From positions 124,001-188,000 of the forward strand of contig NZ_BCWW01000001.1 in assembly GCF_001894785.1 (NCBI RefSeq): DNA of 64,000 nucleotides, read 5' to 3'. Shown piece by piece: positions 33,498 to 42,383 of this stretch. Origin of the DNA: Rhodococcoides fascians NBRC 12155 = LMG 3623 (GTDB lineage Bacteria > Actinomycetota > Actinomycetes > Mycobacteriales > Mycobacteriaceae). The position numbers and the translations under genes are program-made. How positions within the stretch are numbered: the first letter of the stretch is position 1; every line of letters starts with the position of its first letter. A model generated the notes under the pieces. That model did no database searches and was not told the origin of the DNA. It saw only the letters and a program-made list of their open reading frames with translations.

Positions 33498-34715
33498 TTG
33501 TCTGCTCCGGCCGGTCAACCGTTGTCCAAGGGTCAGAACGGCCCCCTCACCGTCGGCGACGTCGTCGTGTCCATCGCCCTGGCGGTGCCGGCCGACCTGT
33601 CTGCACTTCTGGTCACCGACGCCGGAAAGGTGCGCACGGACGCCGATTTCGTGTTCTTCAATCAGCCGACCGGCCCCGGCGTCCGCCTCGAACCCGGGCA
33701 GGGCGGGCCGGCGCGGCTCGCCGTCTCGCTCGGTGCTGTTCCGTCCGATATCGAGCAGATCCGTGCGGTCATCACCCTCGACGACGCGTCGAGCAACTTC
33801 GGCCGATCTGCACCCCCGGTCGCGCGAGTCAGCGACACAGCGGGAAATGTGTTGTACGAGTACACGATCGAGGGCCTCAGCTCCGAATCCATCGTCATTG
33901 CGCTGGAGATCTACCGCCGCCAGGGGAGCTGGAAAGTGCGCGCCGTGGGGCAGGGCTACGCGGGTGGTTTCGCTGCGTTGGTGACCGATCACGGTGTCTC
34001 CGTGGACGACGCGCCGGCTCCCACCCCGCCCCCTGCACCGCCGACGCCACCCGCCCCGGCCGCGCCTCCCGCAGCCCCTCCCGCCCCGGTTCGCTCCGAA
34101 GCTCCGGAAGTCAGCCTCACCAAGTCCAAGCCCGTCAGTCTGTCCAAGGGCCAGAAGGTCACTCTCCGCAAGGACGGCGGCGTGGCCCTGACGGTGATTC
34201 GCATGGGCCTCGGCTGGGACCCGGTGACGACCCCGAAGAAGGGTGGACTGTTCGGCGGCGGAGGCCGTGCGGCGAACATCGACCTGGACGCGTCGGCGAT
34301 CATGCTGGCAGATCGCAACGTCAACGATGTCGTCTACTACGGCCAGCTCAACGCCAAGGACGGGTCGATCACCCATAAGGGAGACAACCTGACCGGTGAG
34401 GGCGAGGGCGACGACGAGGTCATCGTCGTCGATCTGACGCGAGTACCCCAGCACGTCACCGGCATCGTCTTCACGGTCACCTCGTACCGCGGCCAGACGT
34501 TCGAGCAGGTCGCCAATGCGTTCTGCCGGCTGGTCGACAACACCACCAACACCGAACTCGCCCGCTTCACCCTGCAGGGCGGCATGCCGTTCACGGGATT
34601 GGTGATGGCAAAGGTCTACCGCCAGGGCAGTGAATGGAAGCTACAGGCCATCGGCGACGGCATCCAGGCCAAGCACGCCGGTGAAGCCGTCAAGCAGCTC
34701 GGCCGCTATATGTGA
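33498..34715 (+). CDS. double TerD-domain protein
   Basis: The 405-residue protein has two TerD domains separated by a linker of Pro/Ala (about residues 168-200). The first (residues about 5-165) lacks the full acidic DxDxDxSA pattern, having VRTDADFVFFNQ instead, and is probably degenerate for calcium. The second (about 210-400) keeps NIDLDASAIMLADRN and ITHKGDNLTGEGEGDDEVIV, the Ca2+ site. TTG 33498 is used, with GAGAGAG upstream; TTG 33456 is an alternative. It closes the Ter island and converges on the GT87 gene with a 26-base overlap. A fused pair may bind two partners. Confidence 0.88.
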   Translation: MSAPAGQPLSKGQNGPLTVGDVVVSIALAVPADLSALLVTDAGKVRTDADFVFFNQPTGPGVRLEPGQGGPARLAVSLGAVPSDIEQIRAVITLDDASSNFGRSAPPVARVSDTAGNVLYEYTIEGLSSESIVIALEIYRRQGSWKVRAVGQGYAGGFAALVTDHGVSVDDAPAPTPPPAPPTPPAPAAPPAAPPAPVRSEAPEVSLTKSKPVSLSKGQKVTLRKDGGVALTVIRMGLGWDPVTTPKKGGLFGGGGRAANIDLDASAIMLADRNVNDVVYYGQLNAKDGSITHKGDNLTGEGEGDDEVIVVDLTRVPQHVTGIVFTVTSYRGQTFEQVANAFCRLVDNTTNTELARFTLQGGMPFTGLVMAKVYRQGSEWKLQAIGDGIQAKHAGEAVKQLGRYM

Positions 34716-36240
34716 CCGCACGCCGACCGGTTCGATCTGCAGCGCCGTCGAGTACGCCACCGAGCGGGTCGACGGCGCTGCCGTTTCGAATGAGATCCTC
34801 CGACGGCCGGTAGATCTGCCGAACGATCAACGCGCACAAGCCGATCACTGCGATATCGCGCACGACCACGGTGGCGGTGAACCACTGTTCGGGCAGACCC
34901 TTGTTGTCCACGCCCAGGTAGTAGTACATCCGGGGGAACCAGACGAACGCGTCGATTGCCATCCACGCCAACAGGATTCGACGATGCGGTAGAGCCAGCA
35001 CCGCGAGAGGGACCAGCCACAGCGAGTACTGGGGACTCCACACCTTGTTGGTCAGCAGGAACCCGGCCACCACCAGAAACACCAACTGGGCCAGCCTCGG
35101 CCGGGTCGGAGCCGTCGTACCGATGTAGGCGATCAGCGCACACACGACGGCGAAGAGCAGCAGCGTGACTGCGTTGAGAACCAGCGGCTTGTCCCCTGGA
35201 TAGAGGGGGCCGTCGAAGCCCGTCCATCCGGTGAAGGAAGTGACGACGTTGTACAGCGAATCGGGGTCGGCTCCGCGCTCGGAGTTGAGCCGGAAGAACT
35301 CGTACCACCCCGTCGGATACAGCAGGGCCAGTGGAAGATTGACCGCAAGCCAGGCCCCGAGGGCAGCCGCTGCGGTCAGCCCCCACTCGCGCATGCGGCC
35401 GGCCCGCCAGCACAACACCAGCAGCGGTCCGAGGAACAGCAACGGGTAGAGCTTGGTGGCACCGCCGAGGCCGAGTAGTACACCGGCTAGTACGGGCCGC
35501 TTCTTGGCCCAGGCCAGCAGACCGGTGAGCGCGAATGCCGTTGCGAGAGCGTCGAAGTTGGTGAATCCATGCACGATCACCAGCGGTGAGGCAGCCACCA
35601 GGGCAGCGTCCCAGATGCGTCGCCCCGCCGAGATCGCCGTCGCCCACACGGTGACCAGCCACGCGACGGCCAATCCCAGAGCAACGACGTTGAAATAGAC
35701 GACCACAGGCAGGGCTTGCGGCAGGAAACTCAGTGAGTTCCATGCCTTTCCGACGACCATCGAGCCGTACTGGTACAGGCCGGCAATGACCGGGTACTCC
35801 ATGTACCGGATCTGACTCGACCCGTCGGCCTTCGTTTCTTCCCAGGACTTCTTGTACGGAAACGCACCTTGGTCGAGCCGCTCGGCACCGTAGAGCGGCA
35901 CGGTGTCCGAGTAGCACATAGCCACGTACTGGCGACTGCCGCTCCAGTCGAGACCGAGTTCACCGTTCGGACCCACCGGTGCCTGTTGAATGCACGCCGC
36001 CTTGGCAAACCAACCGAAGCAGAGAAAGACCACCGCGAGCAACAGGATGACCCGCAGCGCAGTGAACCACCGTTGCCGACCGACCAGAGCGTGCGCGCCC
36101 ACCGGCCCGCCGATGACCGAGGACAGTTCCTCGGTCATCGGATCGGTACGGCTGGGTGCGTCACGGTCCGTTGCACTCGCCGTGTCCAGGCGACCAGGAC
36201 TGGCAAGGGCTCTGCCCTTGCGCTCGGGTTCGGTCGTCAC
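34690..36240 (-). CDS. GT-C (GT87-type) membrane glycosyltransferase, Rv0051-like
   Basis: The 516-residue protein has about ten membrane helices after a short polar N-terminus. The first extracytoplasmic loop has MCYSDTVPLYGAERLDQGAF and ends YMEYPVIAGL. Later SPQYSLWLVPLAVLALPHRR is the second family landmark, shared with the paralogue at 20.3 kb. It follows ponA by 9 bp on the same strand, as in M. tuberculosis (Rv0050-Rv0051), and so belongs to the conserved cell-envelope operon. It probably transfers a sugar from a polyprenyl donor outside the membrane. The start at GTG 36240 is preferred but ATG 36138 is possible. Confidence 0.82.
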   Translation of the reverse strand: MTTEPERKGRALASPGRLDTASATDRDAPSRTDPMTEELSSVIGGPVGAHALVGRQRWFTALRVILLLAVVFLCFGWFAKAACIQQAPVGPNGELGLDWSGSRQYVAMCYSDTVPLYGAERLDQGAFPYKKSWEETKADGSSQIRYMEYPVIAGLYQYGSMVVGKAWNSLSFLPQALPVVVYFNVVALGLAVAWLVTVWATAISAGRRIWDAALVAASPLVIVHGFTNFDALATAFALTGLLAWAKKRPVLAGVLLGLGGATKLYPLLFLGPLLVLCWRAGRMREWGLTAAAALGAWLAVNLPLALLYPTGWYEFFRLNSERGADPDSLYNVVTSFTGWTGFDGPLYPGDKPLVLNAVTLLLFAVVCALIAYIGTTAPTRPRLAQLVFLVVAGFLLTNKVWSPQYSLWLVPLAVLALPHRRILLAWMAIDAFVWFPRMYYYLGVDNKGLPEQWFTATVVVRDIAVIGLCALIVRQIYRPSEDLIRNGSAVDPLGGVLDGAADRTGRRAVTYSGRAA

Positions 36241-36249
36241 CGTTCGGTG

Positions 36250-38973
36250 CTACTGGCCGGGAGTCGCCGGTTCGGGGGCTGCCGGCTCGGGTGCTGCCGG
36301 TGGCTGTGCGGGCTGAGCCGGGGCCAGACCCGGCAGCGGAATGGTGACGCCCGGCAGAATCTCGACCTGACGCGGCGTGATGACCACCGGCGGCGAAATC
36401 TCCGTCGGGATCGGCAGAGTCACGGGCGGCGGCGCGGACGGAGCCACCGTCGTGACCGGGGCGGCCGGTGCCGAGTACTGCGGGACACCTGCCTGACCGG
36501 CGATGGCCTCGGGCGTCGGGAACGTCTCGTTCGAGGTGCCCTCGAGCGTGCCGTCCATCGTCGCCTTCCAGATGTCCGACGGTATGCCCGATCCGTAGAT
36601 CGGACCGCCGTAACTGTTCTCGAGCGGCAAGCCCTGCTCGGTACCGACCCACACCGCTGTCGACAGTGACGGGGTGTAGCCGACCATCCAGGCGTCCTTG
36701 TTCTGTCCGGTATCACCGAGCTGCGCGGTACCGGTCTTCGCCGCCGATTGACGACCACCCGCGAGGTTGTGACCGTTGGAGTACCCGGCGATCGGACGCA
36801 TCGCCGACGTCACGTTGTCGGCCACCGCCGCCGAGACGACCTGCTGACCGGCCTCGGGTGCACGATCGAGCAACACCGTGCCGTCGGCCGTGACGACCTT
36901 CTGCACGAAGTGCGGGGTGTGGTAGACGCCGGAGGCTGCCAGTGTGGCGTAGGCCGAGGCCATATCGATCACCCGCGACTGGTACTGGCCGAGCACGATT
37001 CCGTAGTTCGGGCCCGCGTTGTCGGGCTCGGTCAGCGTGGGGCCGACGCCCTCGATCTCCTGCGGGATACCGAGCTTGTGTGCCATGTCCGCGATCGCCT
37101 GCGGGCCGTTGTCCATGCCCAGCATCATGCGGTAGAAGCTCGTGTTCAGCGACCGCTTGAGGGCTTCGGCGATGGTGCACGTGCCACAGGATTCGCCCTC
37201 GACGTTGCTGATCTGGATGCCGTTGACGTCGAGCGAGGAACTGTCGTACATCTTCGAAAGCGGAATGCCTTGGTCCAAGGCAGCGGCGAGGCCGAACACC
37301 TTGAACGACGATCCGGTCTGCAACCCGGACTGAGCGAAGTCGAAACCGCGCCCGTCCGCGCCGCCGTAGTACGAGCGGACCGCGCCACTGCGCGGATCGA
37401 TCGACACCGACGCCGTGCGCAGCTCCGACGGCTCACCCTGCAGGTTGTTGTCCACGGCCTCGACCGCGGCGGCCTGCGCCCTCGGGTCGATCGTCGTCGT
37501 GATCTGCAGACCCTCGGTGTTCAGATCCTGATCACTGACCCCGACAGCCGACAGTTCACGCAAAACCTGCGCCTTGATCAGACCGTTGGGACCTGCGTCG
37601 GCGGCATCACCCGAATCGACCTGAGAAATGGGGACCCACTGCGGATACTGCATCGCCGCACGCTGAGTCGCATCGAGCTGGCCCTGCGAGACCATGCCGT
37701 CGAGCACGTAGTTCCACCGCGACTGGGCCCCGGTGGGGTTGACTTCCGGATCGAGTCCGGACGGCTGCTGGATGGTCGCAGCCAGTACTGCGCCTTCCTC
37801 GACCGAGAGCTGATCCACGGATTTGCCGAAGTACGCCGTCGACGCGGCAGCGATGCCATAAGCGCCACGACCGAAATAGATGGTGTTCAGATACGCCGCG
37901 AGAATGTCGTCCTTGGACCATTGGCGAGCCATCTTCGACGAGATGACCAGCTCCCGCATCTTGCGCGTCAACGTCCGCTCGGAGCCGACCACCGCATTCT
38001 TGACGTACTGCTGGGTGATCGTGGAACCGCCGCCCGCGCTGTCACGTCCGAGCACGTTGTCGCGCAGGGCACGGCCGAAGCCGGTCACCGAGAACCCGGG
38101 ATTGGAATAGAAGTCGCGATCCTCCGCCGAGAGCACGGCGTTACGTACGTGCTCCGGAATCTGGTCGATCGTGACATCGGTTCGGTTGCCCTCGGGTGGC
38201 ACCACCTTGCCGAGCACGCTCGACCCGTCGGAGGCGAAGATCGTCGCAACCTGATTGGTCCTGAGGTCACCGGGCCGCGGGACGTCCACCAGCGTGTACG
38301 CCACCATGAACAGCAGAATCGGCACTATCAGGCCCAAGGCGACCAACGCATACAACGTGCGTCGAACTACCCGCCACTTGGACTTGGTCGTTCCGCCGGC
38401 TCCACTCCGGGACTTCTTCTTCGTTTTCGCGGCGGAACCTCTTTCGGGGGGCTCGGGCGGTTCGTTGCCCGAGGAGCTAGCTGATGGATCGTTCGGTTCG
38501 TGTGGCGGCGGCACGGATCCCGATCGGATAACACCTGCCGTGGCGTAGCGACCGTCACCGGACGGGCGACCCTGCGGTGGCATCGGACGCTGACCCGGAG
38601 GCGGACCCGGACGTTGGCCGGCGGGAGGCATCGGCGGTCGACCCTGCGGTGGCATCGGACGCTGCCCAGGAGGGGGCCCGGGGCGCTGACCCGGAGGAGG
38701 CACCGGACGCTGACCCGGAGGTGGCATCGGCGGTCGACCCTGCGGTGGCATCGGACGCTGCCCGGGAGGCGGTCCGGGGCGCTGACCCGGAGGCGGTAGC
38801 GGACGTTGGCCCGGAGGAGGCACCGGACGTTGGCCCGGTGGGGGTACCGGACGACGTCCGGGCGGATCGGAATGGCGGCTGCCGCGCGGTGGTCCGGGCA
38901 CGTCGGGGCGCCGTCCGGAGTCGCTACGGCCAGGTTCGTTGTTACCCGGGTTGTTGTCGTAGGGGGAACTCAC
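36250..38973 (-). CDS. ponA: class A penicillin-binding protein PonA (PBP1)
   Basis: The 907-residue bifunctional PBP has a cytosolic Pro/Gln/Gly-rich N-terminus (residues 40-137, tandem repeats), a basic linker, a membrane helix (205-228) and a GT51 glycosyltransferase (catalytic E284 in LSAEDRDF; GGSTITQQYVKN). The transpeptidase has S555-SFK558, S608-LN610 and KTGTAQ. A Pro-rich C-terminal tail from about 820 holds many VTxP/PAQP units. It polymerises and crosslinks peptidoglycan at the pole. GTG 38973 with GGAG upstream is the start. The operon DUF5318-ponA-GT87 matches Rv0049-Rv0051. Confidence 0.95.
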   Translation of the reverse strand: MSSPYDNNPGNNEPGRSDSGRRPDVPGPPRGSRHSDPPGRRPVPPPGQRPVPPPGQRPLPPPGQRPGPPPGQRPMPPQGRPPMPPPGQRPVPPPGQRPGPPPGQRPMPPQGRPPMPPAGQRPGPPPGQRPMPPQGRPSGDGRYATAGVIRSGSVPPPHEPNDPSASSSGNEPPEPPERGSAAKTKKKSRSGAGGTTKSKWRVVRRTLYALVALGLIVPILLFMVAYTLVDVPRPGDLRTNQVATIFASDGSSVLGKVVPPEGNRTDVTIDQIPEHVRNAVLSAEDRDFYSNPGFSVTGFGRALRDNVLGRDSAGGGSTITQQYVKNAVVGSERTLTRKMRELVISSKMARQWSKDDILAAYLNTIYFGRGAYGIAAASTAYFGKSVDQLSVEEGAVLAATIQQPSGLDPEVNPTGAQSRWNYVLDGMVSQGQLDATQRAAMQYPQWVPISQVDSGDAADAGPNGLIKAQVLRELSAVGVSDQDLNTEGLQITTTIDPRAQAAAVEAVDNNLQGEPSELRTASVSIDPRSGAVRSYYGGADGRGFDFAQSGLQTGSSFKVFGLAAALDQGIPLSKMYDSSSLDVNGIQISNVEGESCGTCTIAEALKRSLNTSFYRMMLGMDNGPQAIADMAHKLGIPQEIEGVGPTLTEPDNAGPNYGIVLGQYQSRVIDMASAYATLAASGVYHTPHFVQKVVTADGTVLLDRAPEAGQQVVSAAVADNVTSAMRPIAGYSNGHNLAGGRQSAAKTGTAQLGDTGQNKDAWMVGYTPSLSTAVWVGTEQGLPLENSYGGPIYGSGIPSDIWKATMDGTLEGTSNETFPTPEAIAGQAGVPQYSAPAAPVTTVAPSAPPPVTLPIPTEISPPVVITPRQVEILPGVTIPLPGLAPAQPAQPPAAPEPAAPEPATPGQ
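38563..38856 (-). repeat. in-frame tandem repeats coding the Pro-rich PonA N-terminus
   Basis: About twelve imperfect 24-base units encode RPxPPPGQ or RPMPPQGR (residues 40-137 of PonA). The number is likely to vary between strains by slippage. It lies entirely within ponA and keeps the frame. Confidence 0.85.
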
Positions 38974-39042
38974 GTACGAATCTCCAGTAATCTCGGCGGC
39001 CGCGTCGAATTCTCGGTGGCTGGGTTCAGCGAAGCGATTGTG

Positions 39043-39474
39043 TCATTCACTCGCAGTTCGACGGTTCGGTTGACGGGATCCCGATCGTGGGCGACGGGGT
39101 TGCTTGGGTGCGGGCACGGCCCCGAGGACGTAGGACTGGACGAGGTGATTCCAGCTGCACGAGCGGCAGACCTCGACCACATGGACCGAAAATTCCTCTT
39201 GGGTGGCAGCCAGCCGACCGAGTTCGTCGGCCGTTCTCGCGGAGCCGGACAGGGGTCCGAGCTTCTCGCCGAACACCCACGACACCAGCGTGAGCTGCTC
39301 CTTCCGGCAGATCGGGCACACTACGTCGCTGCCGCGGCCGTGGAACTTGGCGGCACGTAGAAGATAGGGATCTGCATCGCAGACCGCTGCCACGCCCGTC
39401 CTACCGGAGTAGACCTCGGCCAGCAGCGACCGACGCTGAAGGGCGTAGTCCACCACCTGTCGCTGAAGTCGCAC
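39043..39474 (-). CDS. DUF5318 zinc-ribbon protein (Rv0049-like)
   Basis: The 143-residue protein has a zinc ribbon made of CPICRKEQLTLVSWVFGEKL and VCRSCSWNHLVQSYVLG, i.e. two CxxC pairs, followed by a basic tail. This is the DUF5318 family (M. tuberculosis Rv0049). GTG 39474 is the start. It is the first gene of the ponA operon, 69 bp before ponA, and is divergent from the DUF1707 genes. Function unknown. Confidence 0.85.
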   Translation of the reverse strand: MRLQRQVVDYALQRRSLLAEVYSGRTGVAAVCDADPYLLRAAKFHGRGSDVVCPICRKEQLTLVSWVFGEKLGPLSGSARTADELGRLAATQEEFSVHVVEVCRSCSWNHLVQSYVLGAVPAPKQPRRPRSGSRQPNRRTASE

Positions 39475-39573
39475 GAGAACCAGAGTACGTGCGGCAGTGT
39501 CGATGGAGACCTGCGATCCCCGCCTGGACGACGATCGACCCCCATTCCTGGGCCGAGAAACTATGCTCCACCT

Positions 39574-40389
39574 GTGCCGACGCGACTGTCACCCAGTACG
39601 CGAGCGCGTGATGTGGATCGCACCGATACTTGCGCCACGTTGGACGAAGCACTCGCCGATGGCCAGCTGTCCGATTTCGAGCACGCCGCAAGGATCGATC
39701 TGGCGAAGGAAGCCGACACGATCGCCGATCTGCACGCCCTCATCGAGGACCTTCAGAACGACACCGATCTGCCGCCGATGGCCGACCCGATCGAGTTCGC
39801 GCATCCGATCACGACGGCAAAGGGCTCACGCCTGGGCTTCATGGCCGTCGCGGTCCCTGCCGTTGCCGCACTCGTGGCGCTCACATTCGGCATTCGCGCG
39901 TGCTCGAACACCAATGACCCCGAATCGGGTCTCGGGTCGGCCGGGTACAAGAATCCTGCAGTCGTCGTGGATATCGTCGATGCACTGCAACAGAAGATCG
40001 GCACGTCGGTGGTCGACAGACTCGGGCTGTACGAGGACTACGCCGTCATTTCGGCACCTGCACCCGGGGTGCCACAGAAGCAGGTCAGCTACACCTATCG
40101 GAACGGCGTGATCGGCGACTACGACGACAATTTCTCGAGCACCCGCGACTTCGACGAACCTCAGATCGACCTGGCGACGGTCGATCTGACGAAGGCAGCG
40201 GGGATCATCGCCGGTGCCCGCGAGAGCTTGAACGTGAGTCGCATCGACAGCTACAACGTGAGCTTCCACGGCAGCGACAACGGTCCGCAAATTTCCGTCT
40301 CCGCCGACAACACCGACCACGAAAGCGGAACTCTCCTGTTCGATCCCGCAGGCAACCTCCTGCGTGTCACGCCGTTTTCGTTCGGCTGA
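39574..40389 (+). CDS. DUF1707-type membrane-anchored protein
   Basis: The 271-residue protein starts with a DUF1707/SHOCT-like segment (TLDEALADGQLSDFEHAARI) that ends near DLQNDTDLP, then one membrane helix (residues 88-106) and an extracellular domain of about 160 residues. A second copy of this design follows immediately. GTG 39574 lies six bases after the -10 element TATGCT, so the mRNA is probably leaderless. It occupies the place of Rv0048c in M. tuberculosis. Function unknown. Confidence 0.8.
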   Translation: MPTRLSPSTRARDVDRTDTCATLDEALADGQLSDFEHAARIDLAKEADTIADLHALIEDLQNDTDLPPMADPIEFAHPITTAKGSRLGFMAVAVPAVAALVALTFGIRACSNTNDPESGLGSAGYKNPAVVVDIVDALQQKIGTSVVDRLGLYEDYAVISAPAPGVPQKQVSYTYRNGVIGDYDDNFSSTRDFDEPQIDLATVDLTKAAGIIAGARESLNVSRIDSYNVSFHGSDNGPQISVSADNTDHESGTLLFDPAGNLLRVTPFSFG

Positions 40390-40413
40390 TGTGTCCGGAA
40401 AGGAGGCCGCAGG

Positions 40414-41256
40414 ATGGCACCACGACCCGATTTTCGCGCCCGTGACATCGACCGCGCGCTGACCGCCACCGTTCTGGATTCCGCATACGCCGACGGCCAG
40501 CTCACCTTCGACGAGCACCGCCTACGCAGCGAACGTGCGCGGGTGGCCATCACCCTGCGCGATCTGCGACGCCTGGTCTCCGACCTACAACTCGACATCG
40601 ACCTTCCGGAACCACCGCCGCGAACATCCGAACCGAAGAACCGGCTACTGCTGGCACTCGGCTCGGTCGTCATCGTGACTGTAGGGCTGGTGGTGTTTCT
40701 GTCGACCAGGACCGGCGAAGAACCGGTTCCGACTGCTGCCGTCGTCGCGTCCACGACGACGCGCAGCGTGACCCCCACCGTGCCAATGGACCTGCCGGTC
40801 GATGTCACCCCGATAGTCGCCCGCCCGTTCGTTTTCGACACGGCTGCCGGACTCGACGATTTCCGAGAACGCTACGTGCAACGTTTCGGCAGTTCGCAGG
40901 TTCTCGAGGTGTTCATTCAGATGGACGGCAACCGTGCCGACGTCTATCGCCCGACGGCAGAGGGCAGACGAGAGCGCGTGTTCGTCTCCGGTGGGTTCGA
41001 GGTGTATCACGAGACCGAGCCGCCCGAGGAACAAGAGGCGCTCTTCGACTGGGCCACAATCGATTCCGCGGTTCTGGCTGGCCTCGTCGCGGGAACGCCC
41101 GACGCCGTCGGGGTCCCGGACGCCGCCGTCGAATACGTCATGATCACCGACTCCCGCGGTGAGCAGCGCATCTCGATCACCGCACACAACGACGACGACC
41201 AGGGTGGCCGAGTCGAAGCGGACTTCGCGGGCAACATCGTCTCGGTAAGCCGCTAG
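40414..41256 (+). CDS. second DUF1707-type membrane-anchored protein
   Basis: The 280-residue paralogue has a DUF1707 head (ARDIDRALTATVLDSAYADG, QLTFDEHRLRSERARVAITL, RDLRRLVSDLQLD), a membrane helix (residues 78-95), a Thr/Ser linker and an extracellular domain. Its start ATG 40414 has GGAAAGGAGG upstream. It lies 24 bp after the first copy, and the two share similar ends (TLLFDPAGNLLRVT versus GGRVEADFAGNIVSVSR). They probably form a tandem duplication. Confidence 0.82.
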   Translation: MAPRPDFRARDIDRALTATVLDSAYADGQLTFDEHRLRSERARVAITLRDLRRLVSDLQLDIDLPEPPPRTSEPKNRLLLALGSVVIVTVGLVVFLSTRTGEEPVPTAAVVASTTTRSVTPTVPMDLPVDVTPIVARPFVFDTAAGLDDFRERYVQRFGSSQVLEVFIQMDGNRADVYRPTAEGRRERVFVSGGFEVYHETEPPEEQEALFDWATIDSAVLAGLVAGTPDAVGVPDAAVEYVMITDSRGEQRISITAHNDDDQGGRVEADFAGNIVSVSR

Positions 41257-41282
41257 ACTCCGCGAATCATGTTGCGTGTCGG

Positions 41283-41555
41283 CTACTTCGGGCTCTCGTG
41301 CGTGATGGCGCGGTAACCGGTTGCCCCTGCCCTGTCGACTGCGGCCTTGACGACGCCGAACACCGCACCGTGGACAGCTGCCGCGATCAGCACCTCTCGG
41401 ACGGAGCGACTCAGATCCTTCGGGTCGGGGGCCGCCGCATCGTCGTCGCCGACGTGCTTCCACACCTGCTTGAACACCGCGCCGGCCGCCAGCCCGCCGA
41501 GCACACTCGTCGCCAACGACATCGGTCTGTAGAACGCCTTCGATACTGCACTCAT
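41283..41555 (-). CDS. DUF4235 small membrane protein
   Basis: The 90-residue protein has two membrane helices (ATSVLGGLAAGAVFKQVW; EVLIAAAVHGAVFGVVKAAV) around an acidic loop, as in the DUF4235 family. It is the last gene of a three-gene leftward operon with holin-X and DUF3618, each pair overlapping by ATGA. The exact role is unknown; such trios are typical of actinobacterial envelope-stress loci. Confidence 0.85.
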   Translation of the reverse strand: MSAVSKAFYRPMSLATSVLGGLAAGAVFKQVWKHVGDDDAAAPDPKDLSRSVREVLIAAAVHGAVFGVVKAAVDRAGATGYRAITHESPK

Positions 41556-41830
41556 CGAAATACCTTTCTCGTACGTCGGCGACGAAGAAGAACCGTCACC
41601 AACACTGCGGTCACCACGAAGCCCACGGCCCCAGCGGCAGTGCCGGGCCTACTGCGCACCGCATCGGAGGCACGTGTCGCCTGACGAGAGGCCTCGTTGC
41701 CCACTCGGGTGGGGATGTCGGCTTTGGCCGCGAGAGCGGCGACGGTGTCGGCCAGTTCGGAACGCTGCTCCTCGATGCCGGGCGGCTGATCGGAGTTGCC
41801 GGGAACGCTGTGGGCCGGTGTGTCGGTCAT
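41552..41830 (-). CDS. DUF3618 small protein
   Basis: This 92-residue protein has a central helix (IEEQRSELADTVAALAAKAD, IPTRVGNEASRQATRASDAV) and a C-terminal membrane helix followed by an Arg-rich tail (LLRRRRTRKVFR), as in DUF3618. It starts with ATG 41830, overlapping the upstream holin-like gene by four bases, and its stop overlaps the start of the DUF4235 gene by four bases. Confidence 0.85.
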   Translation of the reverse strand: MTDTPAHSVPGNSDQPPGIEEQRSELADTVAALAAKADIPTRVGNEASRQATRASDAVRSRPGTAAGAVGFVVTAVLVTVLLRRRRTRKVFR

Positions 41831-42270
41831 CGGATTCCTTCCTTCACCGCGGTGATGTCGTCGCCGATACGTGCTGCGGTGTCCTCGGGAATCGGTGGCA
41901 AGGCTTTCTTGGCCCGGGACGCGCCGACTGCGGCCAGGATGCCCCCGATCGCCAGCACCACGATCGCGACGATCAGCGCTGCGAGCCATGCGGACAGCAC
42001 TGTCGCCAGTCCGAGCACTGCGGTAGCGATCAAGGTGGCGAGCCCGAGGAACAGCAGCAGCGCACCCGCGCCGGAGATTCCGACGCCTACCCCGAGGCAG
42101 CTTCCCTTGCTCTTGACTTCGGCGAGTCCGGCGTCGATCTCGGTCCGGACGAGCGTCGAGACCTGAGTAGTCAGTCGCTCGATCAGCTGCACCGTCGACA
42201 GGTCCGCCACGTGGGAACCGCGCTCGGACTCGCCGTTCGACAGCGGGGGCGGTTGATCGTATTCGTGCAT
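41827..42270 (-). CDS. actinobacterial holin-X family membrane protein
   Basis: The 147-residue protein has an amphipathic N-terminal part (LSTVQLIERLTTQVSTLVRT, EIDAGLAEVKSKG), two membrane helices rich in Gly/Ala (GVGISGAGALLLFLGLATLI, LAALIVAIVVLAIGGILAAV) and a charged tail. This layout matches the phage-holin-superfamily proteins of actinobacteria (holin-X). It is not a prophage gene here. ATG 42270 has GAAGGAGCG upstream. First gene of the DUF3618-DUF4235 operon. Confidence 0.85.
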   Translation of the reverse strand: MHEYDQPPPLSNGESERGSHVADLSTVQLIERLTTQVSTLVRTEIDAGLAEVKSKGSCLGVGVGISGAGALLLFLGLATLIATAVLGLATVLSAWLAALIVAIVVLAIGGILAAVGASRAKKALPPIPEDTAARIGDDITAVKEGIR

Positions 42271-42383
42271 GATGCGCTCCTTCGATGTAGTGCCGTCCTG
42301 TGTCGATACCCGCGAAGGACCCCGAAAAACACGCCCACAAATGCCGATTCGCGCGATGTAACCGGCCATTGGTTTGTCACTTC

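Noticed and set aside
41827..42270. Prophage remnant because of the holin-like protein
   Set aside because: No other phage gene is present. The gene is in a normal actinobacterial operon with DUF3618 and DUF4235.
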